NCBI RefSeq assembly: GCF_020382885.2
Contig: NC_058494.1
Location: 14,402,001-14,466,000 of the forward strand
Origin: Scatophagus argus
Lineage: Eukaryota; Chordata; Actinopteri; Scatophagidae
Direction of reading: 5' to 3'
Length of the DNA: 64,000 nucleotides
In this document: positions 12,101 through 52,355 of the stretch, one piece after another
How positions within the stretch are numbered: the first letter of the stretch is position 1
How the letters are laid out: each line of letters opens with the position of its first letter
Position numbers and translations under genes: made by a program
The notes under the pieces: generated by a model
Seen by the model: only the letters and a program-made list of their open reading frames with translations
The model's database searches: none
What the model was told of the DNA's origin: nothing

Positions 12101-15100
12101 CATGTACCCACTGCAGTACCAGTTACCCAAGAACCTCCTCCCCTTCCTCCCAGCATACCGTCTCTTCCTCCCTCTCCACCAGAGCAACCTGTGGGCCCAC
12201 AGTATTACATCATCCCATTTTATCCACCTGGTTCCTATAGCTCTTACTATCATTATGGAAAATTTCCCTACCTGAATCCCGATCTTGAGGTGGAACCTGC
12301 CTCCACTTTGCATCCCACTATTGCTACACCTGCCCCTCCTTTGCCTCCTACCACCACAACTACGACCAGCACAATGGTTCCCAAACAGCCTGACATTCCC
12401 AGCTATCCCTTTGGCCAGTTTTACCCACAAACACCCATTTATTCCTTGCCACCCTCGCCTCCGCCAACTGCTGAGAGTCCACAAGTCACCTGTCTTCACT
12501 CTACTCACATCATTTGTGGCTACTACCCTTATCCCTATATTCCCTATTACCATCCTCTTTACCCGTCCCACTACCATCCAGCTTACCCTCCTGTGCCCCA
12601 GTATCCCCAGACTCAACTACCAGTTACCCCCAAAGATGTTTTCACCACAGCTGCTGCCACCATCATCCCCACTACTGCAACTACAGCTCCTACAACAGCA
12701 AGTTCTACAGAATCTTCCCCAACTGGGCCCACTCCACAGATGCCTCACCTCCGGTGTCCAAAGGGGAGGATGGTTGTTTTCCTGCCTTCTGCTCACCCGG
12801 ACTCCATCCAGGTCAGAGGTGAGTGTAGCTGCAAGCATAAGAGCTCTTCATGTCAGTGAAAAGTTTGGCTTTTTACAATTGAAAAGAGATATTTGTGAAT
12901 CCTTACATTGTTATTTTTTGTTTGTTTTATTGCTAAATATCGGTCTCCAATGACCTTTCTCCATGGAAAGCTCTTATGTAAATAATTTTCAGCTAATCTA
13001 ACTGCATGTTCCTCTGGATGGAATATCGATCTGTCTGACAGACCGTCAACAGTAGTAGTCATGGCTCTGTCGCTAGCATTTAGCTCTGTCATTTTCTAAA
13101 GCACAGTATCACAGAGAAAGGATTTGTCTTTATTTATCTTATATAGAAAACATTGCCCAGGAATAAACACTGTGAGAATAAATGTGACGTCCTCACATAT
13201 TTTATATGTTTTTATTCTTGTTCGGAGAGGTAGCAAATTATTGTGTGTGTTTCCATAGTGGACTCCTTTTACCAATCTCAGAACCTAAAAGTTCTCTTGA
13301 TGACTATATTGATTCATTTTTATTTTATCCAAGCATCTTAAGAGTAGTAGTGCATTTATCTCTATACAAGATATTCCCAGATGGACACCTATAATGAATC
13401 CACAGTTTGATGGCTTGCTCATAGATGCCCAGTCAGTCTGCCTTTGTCAGCTTTTACCTCTAAAATATTAATTTTGTTACAGATGTCAAAGGTCTAACAA
13501 TCTTTTTTTTTTTTTTTTTTTTTTCTAACAGACCAAATGAAGACATGGCTGTCCCTCTCCAGTGTGTCTCCACTCTGTGGGTACATGCTACAGATGGCTG
13601 AGGACTCTGGGGTAATCCTTCACTCTCCTCTGCCTGCCTGCCACAGCAAGCTACCGGTGAGATCCTCCATAATGCCTCCTCAGTGCCAGCAAATATGTCA
13701 TCTTTATGTAACAGCTTTTACTTTAATTATGTCTCTGTTTTTAAAGAAATTTTACGTTTGTGTTTCTTTTATCGAGTTTAATTATCTGATGACAGGTTGA
13801 CTTGTTGGAACAGTCATTTATAAAATCATCTTTAAATTTAAAGTCCACATGAAATGTCAGCTGACAGCTTTTTAAGTCAGGATGTAAGGGTAACGAAAAA
13901 CATTTTCACGGTGCTCGCAGTTTCGTGGACAACTAGTCCAACACTCTTGACATGGAAAGAGAAAGAATCCCACACACTATCCTTCACTTGCACTCACTTT
14001 ACAAATGATGTTTGGTCCTGCAATTACGGTCTGAAGACTGAAACTTTGGCATTTAAGTGTGTATCGGAAATATTGGTTTGTTTCATATAAAAACGTACAC
14101 ATTGTCACAACATTTTGACTCTTAACTCCCCTGATGGTGATAATGCAACATACAAGCATTGACTTAACTCGGTATAACGTGTAAATAAATAAAAATGTGT
14201 TCATGCAGTCCAGTAAAGTGACACCACAAAATTATCTTGGATAGCTGACACTTGCGGTTTGTACCATTTGGGTTGTCACTCCGGCAATTTGTGACAGCAG
14301 TATTGCTTGTTTTTGGAACACAGGCGAGCAGCTTTTACCAGTCAGCAACTCATTTTTTACGATTAACACCATATGGAGTGTGTGCAGCATTTGCTCAGCA
14401 TGCATCTATACTTGGTAGAGTTTTATGTTCTGTGCAACCCAACTGGTAAGTGTGAGTGTGTGTATGTGTGTGTGTGTGTGTGTGTGAGTGAGCTGAACTC
14501 AACTTCAAACTCTATTTTTAAATACAGCAGTTGGAACCATGCGTGGTGGTTCATACGGACTTTATTGATCTCTCCCTCTCTCTTTAGACTCCCACGACCA
14601 TTTCTTTACCTCTGAGGTTTTGGGACCTTTCTGTGGCGCAGTATAGGACTTTGGACCTACAGTGCCCATATCAACCTATCCCTGAAACTCCTGCACCGTT
14701 TACCCCATCGGTGTCACCTCCCCCACCCATCACCAAGGACAAGATCAGCCCACCTGCTGTCCCAAAACCTAAAGTCTTCTGCTCCTCCCATCAGATGACT
14801 GTGGAGCTCCCCTCTGGTCCCCTCTCTGAAATTGTTCTTAAAGGTGTGTGTGCTTGTGTATGTCAGTGTACATGCACCAGGTGCATATGGTTGCCATCAG
14901 TTGTTGAATTTTAACATGTTTTCGGGGGGAACTGCTCTAGTGTGCGGTTGAATGGGGGTGAGGAAAAGGTAGGCTTGGTTTTTGTCTTGAATAGGCAGCA
15001 CTTAAACTCTGTGCCTTGGCATGTTGGGAACTATAATTGTGCCATTTAAAGCCTGCACGAAAATAACTTATTCAATGTTTCCTCATGTACTTTTTCAGAC

Positions 15101-18100
15101 ATCAGAGGGAACCAGATGAACCTCCAGGACGCCCCAGAGGACTGTGGGTATTCTGCAAGAAAAGGCCGAGATGGCAAAATCCGTTTGAATCTCCAGTTAC
15201 ACTCACGCTGCCACATGAGTGTGCAGGCAAGTATTGATTCAGATTTCACACTGAGCACATGACCTTTTCTATAATTGACCATTTGCTTTACACATTAACT
15301 GTTGTATAAACATTTTTTCTCCAAAAGGGTAAAGTGTACATCATGACTGTTGTCTACATGACAGTAAATGGGAGACGGGAAGCTCAGTTTTTCTGTCCAG
15401 TTCTCGTCCCAGGGTCTGGACAAGGTAGATGGATTTTATATTTCCAACTCTGAAAGGCTATTCAGTTTGCCAAAGGGTGTTTTCTCCGCTCCATTCAGAG
15501 TTATTTTAACTGTGCGGCTGACATTTGTCGTGCTGTCCCTCAGAGTGCAACCTTCCCCGTGAACAGCGTCTCCCCTGCGGACCCGTCTCTGTATCCCAGC
15601 CACAGTGCCTCTCTATGGGCTGCTGCTTCAGCAAGCAACCCCCTGCCTGCTACTACCCCATGGATGGTGAGCTGCAGTTTGTGTCCCCCACTGGCATTTT
15701 CACGCCACTTAGCTGAGCTCAGTTGAGCTGTTTTGGGTACGGAAATGTAAGCGCTGCAGCTGCTGGATGTGTGAGGAGGCATATTCAGGGCCTGCATAGC
15801 ATGATTCAAGCTGGCAGTGACACAGAATGTGAAAAGGGTATAAGATACCTTGGGTCTCATTATCAATAGCCTCCTGAGATGTCTGACCTTTTGTTTATAC
15901 GACCTTCACATAATTGTGCATGTGTGTGTCATCCTCCAGAGTGCACTATTGACCGCCACTTTGTCTTCTCTGTGCCTGCCTCCCTCACGGAGCCCCCTCT
16001 TTCCCCTGCCCTGCTTGTGGCTGGTGGTGACTCCACCTGCAAACCTGAGAGAGTGACTTCTGACTACGCCTTGTTCAAGATCCCAATGGACGGGTGTGGG
16101 ACACGCAGAGTAGTAAGCTTCAATAATTAAAAACATTTCCCAAAATATTGAAAATTTGGTTAAGACCCTGAGTAAGAACTGCACATTTGGGCTGCCAGCT
16201 TCAGTTAATGAAGTGCTGAGTTAAAGAACTTGTCTCTTGATATTTTATATTTTTCCTGTTGTTAACAAATCCCATAATAAGACCAAAAAAAGCAATGAAC
16301 TGCTTCTTCAAGTTTTGTTCCCTGTGCAGCAAAACTGCAGCACCCACAGTTCTTGGATCATTTGGAAGTGTCTGTATACTAAATGTTTGATTCTGTCCTG
16401 ACAGATGGTGGGGAAAACGGTGATCTACATGGTGGAGGTCACAAACAAGGTTCAGGCAATCAGCCTCAACTATGGCACCATAACAAGAGATTCTCCTGTC
16501 CGGTCAGAGCTTGCTTCTTTTTATTATTTTATCAGACAAACTTAAGAGATTCATTTTGGCTAAACACAAAATAATGTGATTTTAGGTAATTAGCTATTTT
16601 TAAACTATAAAGTTAGGTTAGTTACATCTGCAATAGCTTTTTTTTTTTTTTTTTTTTTTTTGAAACATGGGGGTAGCTGATACAGTGAATATGTTGTGTT
16701 TTTGTATTTTTAGTCGTGTTTGTGGCCACCTGGCAAATTTAAGTTCAATAATCACTCTCTTTTAGCTCTGTTTTTGATCTCTACCAACTCCTGTGGAAAA
16801 TGTTTGGCTCTTGGCTGATGAATGCTCCACTATGTTGGTGGTGAGCAGGTAGCGATGGTGGTTATTTAAGTTTGTTATTTTTTTAAACTGAAAATGGCAG
16901 ACTGCTGCAGCCCAAAATAATGCTGTAAGAGTGGCGAGAGTGAACCAGAATAGTGAAGTTGCGAGCTGAACAATTAAACAATGAGCTTCTTGCTATAAAA
17001 CTTGCTTTAAAGCGGAGGAGAGCTGTGGATTTGGGTTATAATTCTCTACAGGTTCATCACAATAAAAGATGCCTTCAACATTTCACTTTATACGTTGTTG
17101 TTGTAAATATACTCTATGTCTTCTTCCTCCCCTATGAAGTTGCCAAAAAAAACCACAACCCACCATGTTTACATCACAACAGCTGGTGAGCCACATATGG
17201 AGGAGGCTTGTTAATGGTGTAGCCCATTGAATGACATCACATACATGTGTCTTTACAGCCTTTTTGGTATTGACTATTTTTGCAAAAAGAATATACACTT
17301 GATGGGTCATACAATGGTCTAAGATGTGTACCAGCTGGGGGACATTCATTGCAAGTCGTCCCTCTTTGCACTCCCTGCATTCGTGTCCGTGTGTCACTCA
17401 TCAGATCATAGCAGAAATGCCAACGAAGAAATAACAATTAGAGCATACTGTGTAGATGGCAAACACTGTGTGTCCTGTTTCATTTTCAGGTTGTTGGTAG
17501 AGTGTAGGTATCTGCCAAGCACTGTTTTGAGTGTGAGCTACATGGTTAAAACACCCTCCTTGGGACCTGCAGTTCAGACCCAGGGGGTGTTTGGAGTCCA
17601 GCTCAGGATTGCCAAAGGTAGATTCTCTTCATTTCAATACTAACAACTGCTTTACATAATTAACAAATTATAATTTTGCACTGTCGCATCCCTGGAAACG
17701 AGTGTACGTCGACCAAGAACAATGGAAATTAGTAACAATCAAATAATAAATCTAATGATATGCAGTATTTCAACATTGTTTGAATGCTTCAGACATATGT
17801 TGATCAGCTGTAGACAAACTCCTGCTTAGCTTTCAGTCATTTGAAATGACCTTCTTCTCTGCTTTTCTCATCCCAGATGCCCAGTACAGCAGCTACTACC
17901 CTCAGTATCACCAGCCCCTGCAGATGCTGCTGGGGAAACCCCTCTACCTGGAAGTGCGGCTGCTCAACAGCCCAGATCCCAGTTTAGTGCTGCTGGTGCA
18001 CTTCTGCGTGGCCTACCCCCGCTCTGGAACAGCTGTGTGGCTACTGCTTTACAACGGGTATGCTTTAAAACATCATCTGTTTGAAGAGAACATCTAACAA

Positions 18101-19294
18101 TAAAAACAAAGACTCACTGTACATTAATAAGACGTTTTGAAGGTTGTTTTTTTTTTTTGTTTTTTTTTTTTACTGAGAGTACATTTTGATACCTTTTGTC
18201 ATGTTTTCTAAACGGCTGACTAATTTTATGTTACTCCGTAGATGTCCCAACCCCTTGGACCCAGCACCACAGCAGGCTGTGCTGGTTGATCCCCAGTCGA
18301 CCTCTCCTCAGGCTCAGACCCGCCGTTTTACCATCAGTACCTTCCAGTTCCTTCCTGATGGTGAGTTCAAGGACCCCAATGAGGAGGTAAGCATAAGCCG
18401 TAACCCTTGAGCTCTACAAATATTGGGGAAGAATATTAGACATCTTAACTGCATTAATTGTGCTCTTTTCATGATTTATTTTAGACATCTTGCAGTGGTA
18501 CTAATTTTCTTCTTAGTGTTGTGTCAGGACATTAAAGAGATTTAAAGGAAAAAGTGGAAATTTTGCATCATTTATCCGTACAGTTTGCTTAGCGTAGCAT
18601 AAAGATTGGAAACATAATGATACAGCTGGGTGTAAAATCTGCCTGCCAGCACCTCAAAAACTCACCAATAAACATGTTATATATGCTAAGCTATTTGGCC
18701 GCTGGCACTAGCTTCATATTTAATGAGACCGATGTGGGAGTAATATCAAGCTTCTTATTTAACTGTTGGCAAGAGCACGAATAGGCATATTTTCCAAAAT
18801 ATCTCACTATTGCTTTCAGCATGTTTCACGTATAGGTTTTATGCATTGCAGCAAGGCATGGTAAGAAAGATTAAAGTTGGCGATGGACCTTTTTATTCAG
18901 ACTCTCTTAATTTTGTTAAAGATACATATGAATTTGTAAAGGTTCATGGCCATTCTGTAACACACAAGTGTTACACACAAGTTTTTTTGTTGTTTTTTTT
19001 GTTTGTTTTAAGTTCATGGGAAACTAAACCAGTGAGAGCTGTATATCTAAATCTGTTGAGTCACCATTCACTACGAGGAGATGTGAAGAGGCCAGGCATT
19101 TTGTAAACTGCAAATTCTGGCCAAATCTCAACTGGCAGCAGCTGTTTGTCACAGTACGCTGCACACACTCGAGATTGGACACTGCATCAAATCTCGCTCT
19201 GCTTTTGCCTCCTTCTCAGATCTACTTCATGTGTTCAACTGAAATCTGCTCGCCACGTGATGGCCCTTGCGTCGAGGGATGCTTTGGCCAGTGA
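8689..19294 (+). CDS. zp1-like: Zona pellucida egg-envelope protein, ZP1/ZP4-type, with Pro/Tyr-rich region
   Basis: Seventeen coding exons join in phase to about 1332 aa: 8689-9139 (start uncertain), 9382-9540, 10165-10283, 10369-10531, 11158-11270, 11354-12818, 13532-13656, 14588-14843, 15099-15226, 15328-15424, 15544-15666, 15940-16112, 16405-16502, 17490-17617, 17877-18057, 18242-18386, 19220-19294. Domains in order: poorly recognisable N-terminus; ZP-N-like modules with PYCGYSVRTSW, YDACYITQ and YVLPMLWWG (about residues 175-350); Pro/Tyr-rich tract (about 350-800); another ZP-N module (about 915-1026); trefoil domain with CGPVS and CCF (about 1026-1066); ZP module from ECTIDRHFVFSVP to the last cysteines. 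Trefoil followed by ZP is the ZP1/ZP4 arrangement. Such proteins are secreted and polymerise into the egg coat. The chain ends soon after the last ZP cysteines, with no consensus furin site or membrane anchor. A signal peptide is not obvious, so an upstream first exon may be missing from the model. Confidence 0.85.
11354..12818 (+). other. Giant Pro/Tyr-rich exon of the zp1-like gene
   Basis: A single 1465-nt exon encodes about 488 residues, opening with the end of a ZP-N module (HLQLIIDDQEYILSCPV). It continues with proline stretches, a short polyglutamine run from a CAG array at about 11731-11757, Thr-rich segments, and many YYP/PYY words. Fish and bird egg-coat proteins of this family often carry Pro/Gln-rich repeats that are transglutaminase substrates. 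Here tyrosine rather than glutamine dominates. The exon sits between an AG acceptor (11352-11353) and a GTGAGT donor (12819). Confidence 0.8.
18580..18830. repeat. Rearranged copy of dispersed repeat family A inside zp1-like intron 16
   Basis: The left part (GCTTAGCGTAGCATAAAGATTGG) is the reverse complement of the family A block near 590-620. The right part (CTTCATATTTA to TTTTCCAAAATATCTCACTATTG) runs in the forward direction. The copy therefore looks inverted or composite. Confidence 0.5.
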
Positions 19295-19720
19295 TGGTAA
19301 GGAAAATGAGCGCTCTGTCCTCAGGTCACCCACCACACCCTTATGAACCTCTGGAAGATCACATAAAAACACCCATGAATGAGACTCATTACGACACTCC
19401 TCTCCAAAAACAGCCTGAGAGCCGAGCGTAGCTGCAGTTCCATATGACAGCAGGACAATGATTTAGTAATGAGGAAAGTTTTGAATTATTTATTAAGACT
19501 GATCTGTTTCCTGTTTTTCAGTTTCGACATGGAAGACGCTTGAAGTTGGTGGAGATGTGGATGATCTGGTGCAAAAAAAGAAAAAAATTAAGCTGACTTT
19601 GGTGTACTTTTAGTAGTAAAAATACGCCAAAGTAAAGTTTCTATACTGACTGTATCTCCTTTTTAGGCCTCAGACATCACCTATTCAACCGCCAATAAAA
19701 GCTCTCAAAGGACACTGAGA
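19220..19720 (+). other. Last coding exon, 3'-UTR intron and poly(A) signal of the zp1-like gene
   Basis: The reading frame stops at TGA 19292-19294, only two bases before a GTAAGG donor (exon end 19296). An acceptor TTTTTCAG at 19514-19521 offers a final non-coding exon. AATAAA occurs at 19694-19699, so transcription probably ends near 19,710-19,720. The stop is too close to the junction to be expected to trigger nonsense-mediated decay. Confidence 0.6.
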
Positions 19721-21480
19721 ATGTGTGTTTGTTCCTAAGCTTGCAGCCACTAGGTTTTACAGCAGGAAGTGGCACTCCCATCAAAAGGTGGGAGCCAGCG
19801 CTGTTTACATGAACATTTGGCTCTTGTGGACTCAGCATAACTGAGACTGAGACTGGCCGGCTTGGTAGGTTTTCAGCAATAAAAGTATACAAGTTTGGGC
19901 AAGCAGACTGTCGGTTTTACATGTAACCAGTGTATGACAGAGGGAAATGAGATAAAACACACCAATATGGGAATCTGAAAGGGAGCTTAAGAATACTTTG
20001 GTATGTTTACTGTATTCCTTTCTTCTTCACATTCTGTGTCACGGCCAGGTTGTTGTGTGGTAACTTGATTAAGCACATTCATTTAGGATTATAAACTGTT
20101 TAAGCCTAAAATCAAATGATCTGAAATTGGGTTTCTCTTCAAGATGAAGGTTCAAGTTCTGGTAATAAAGTAAGACCAGCCATAAAGGCTCCAATTAGGT
20201 CAGTAATTTTTTTTTTCTTTTGGTTTCCTCATATAATGTTATTCAACTTACCACAAACCTGAAGTACAGCGGACCTGGGGCTTATGTTGCTCTGGGTTAG
20301 TTCCTGTCTGGTAATCCAGCCACATATTGCAGAAGTTTTAGTGTATTTATAGTTCACATCACCCAAAGAGTCTTTACATGTTTCACAGGTTAAAAATATA
20401 AACATCAGATACAGATTTACAGCAAGTGCCCTGTTGCCCCCATGTTCAAAGATGTTGTTTACACTCTTGGATGCCTCAGTGACAGATAAAACATGACAAA
20501 GTCCCCAATGTGGTGGCTCAGTATGTAAGAATGTTATAAAGTTTCTCAAAATTGTTAAATGTTCCCTGTGCTTTATTACAGATGTGTACAAGTTACAAAA
20601 TCTGTGTCGCATAAGGAAACAATTTTAAATTTAACCAAGATTTGTAACTGTTTCACCATAAATGCAACATGACTTGTGTGTGTTGTTATTCCCATCCCTG
20701 GCCCTCAGACAGCCTGAGTCCACCACGGTGTGCTACTATTTATTAGCAGGAAGCAGTGACCTGATCCTGAAGTCATATGAACTACATCTTGTCATTTTTA
20801 CAGGAATTAAACAAGACAAAGTGTGTTAATTCGTGAGCTTTAGAGGTGCTGGGAAGCTGCCTATTTCCCCTATTTCCAGTCTTTATGCTAAGCCCGACTA
20901 GCCATCTTCTGGCTGTGGCCTTGCATGTAACAGACACAAGAGTACACAAGAATGTTATCGATGTCCTCTGCTATTTCTCAGCAAGACAAAGAATAAGCAT
21001 ATTCCCCAAAAATGTTGAACTGTTGCTTTAATGTGGGCTTGCATGTCAGAGTGGATCATTTGTTTACAAGGAGGAGGGACTATTGCACACGGACCCTTCA
21101 ACCCATTTAAAACCCTGCAAGTCAAGAGGGAGAAGGATCAAATCTGCTTTTCCTTGCATTATAATTTGCTACAGCAAAGTTGTCTTTTGAAGTCTGTGCC
21201 TCCCATGGTAGCCTTTGACCACTGGGTGTCATCCAAGCAATAAAAATGCCAGAGGAACAGAAGGTACTCCATGCTGCATGACTCACAGCTGGGCTTGTGT
21301 GAAGACCTTGGCCTGTGTGTTGGTTGTGTAATGAGTTAGGAATGAAACCTTCTAGAGCTGGACCTGATGAGTAAGCCCACCCTCTGGTATTCTGTTCACC
21401 GTGAACGACGGAGAAACTCCGCTGTATTATTTAGAAATATTTCTAAACCGTGCAAGTGAAAAAAGGAGCGCTTGGTTCAA
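19721..21480. other. Intergenic region between zp1-like and rbfox2
   Basis: No supported gene. It contains the family A repeat at 20830-21035 and otherwise unremarkable AT-rich sequence. Confidence 0.5.
20830..21035. repeat. Dispersed repeat family A, second forward copy
   Basis: GCTTTAGAGGTGCTGGGAAGC, then CCAGTCTTTATGCTAAGC, then AATAAGCATATTCCCCAAAAATG, ending TTGAACTGTTGCTTTA. The order and spacing match the copy at 500-730. Confidence 0.6.
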
Positions 21481-21499
21481 GGGTTGAAGTGGGGCCGTA

Positions 21500-21514
21500 T
21501 AACCCCCCCCCCCC

Positions 21515-21559
<45 letters not shown>

Positions 21560-21870
21560 CCCCCACCCCTCTCTCTCTCACACACACACACCTCCCCTCA
21601 GTGAAATGTATGGAAGCACTGCGGCACACTGCGTGTATTTGCAGGCTGCATGGCTGCCTGGCTCGGCGTTCAAACGGAGAGCGGAAGATAGGAGGAGGGG
21701 AATGACTACACCGAGAGAGTAGGAGGAGGAGGAGGAGGAGGAGAGAAGGAGGGAGGGAGGGAGGGAGGACAATTTCCTTTCTGCAACACACACGCTATAA
21801 GATCACACCGGGAAAACGGAGAGAGGAAAGAAAATAATAGGCGAGAGAGAGAGAGAGAGAGAGAGAAGGA
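21500..21870. repeat. Compound microsatellite cluster upstream of rbfox2 exon 1
   Basis: In order: a C run at about 21502-21516; a long CA array at about 21517-21556; CT and CA tracts to 21592; AGG triplets at about 21720-21742; GGGA repeats at about 21748-21768; and GA repeats at 21843-21866. These flank or lie in the presumed 5' leader region of rbfox2. Confidence 0.8.
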
Positions 21871-22718
21871 AACACCGCAGCCCCTCCGTCCGTCCGTTTG
21901 TTGTATTTTTTTAAGGGCTGAAATCGTCTTTTTCGTTTAACGCAGACTTGCGGACTAACATGGGGGGAAGAGAAAGCTCCTGACGAGGATTGACTTTCAG
22001 TGAACCTCTGCTCTGTGCTGCAAGTCTGTGGCTAATAGACAGGAGAGGAAAAGGCGACGGGGAAGACATGTTGGAGGGGTTTTTTTCGTCTTGAGGTTGC
22101 GGTAGGATGTTGATGTTGTGCTCCTAAAACACAGACGGCTCCCGTAGAGAGGACAGAAAAAAGAAAAAAAAGGCTCTGGGCAAATGGAAATTGGGCGGTA
22201 GGCTATGCTCAAGAGCCATTGTTTTGATCGGTGTTTATTTAATTGGTTTGTTATGATATGAAATAACGTAGGCCTCTTAGGCAGCCCCGCAGTAAATAAA
22301 TACGCGGTCAGCAAACAGAGGGGCTACATAGCTGGAAATTAATCTGACAAACTGCGAATATTTTAATGGACGATTTGAGCCGCTGTGTTTTGTCGCGTTT
22401 AGATCCAATTCCTTAACCAGGGAGCCAAAACATTTCCAGATACATCAACTCTGAAGGAAGGGTTGCCTTTAAGGCCCAGTAGAAAACACATTAAAGGCTA
22501 CTTGGCAGCGTTGAAAGATTGTTTTAACTGCTTCAGACTGGCTTTAAGCACAAAGGTGCACACGATTAGGTAGCCTACAACGTTAGTCTGTTTCCACCCC
22601 AGTTTAGCTTGGACAGGGGACAAAAGAAGATTTTTAAATGTTAATGTCGACCGACGTTGCATCCATCATGCTGCCTGTGTCCCGGGGTCTCATGGACCGG
22701 GAGAGAGAGCTGGACACC

Positions 22719-52355
<29,637 letters not shown>

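Noticed and set aside
11382..12953. Long overlapping open frames on both strands inside the Pro-rich ZP exon
   Set aside because: They are by-products of low-complexity C-rich sequence; only the frame continuing the ZP cysteine modules joins in phase to neighbouring exons.
20229..20612. A 127-codon minus-strand open frame between zp1-like and rbfox2
   Set aside because: No recognisable family, promoter or splice pattern; treated as chance.
21477..21791. Minus-strand open frames upstream of rbfox2
   Set aside because: They arise from CA, CT and AGG microsatellites in the leader region.
22638..22718. Upstream in-frame ATGs as the rbfox2 start
   Set aside because: They have poorer start contexts, and the ATG at 22719 aligns with the start of the mammalian long isoform; an N-terminal extension of up to 27 residues remains possible.
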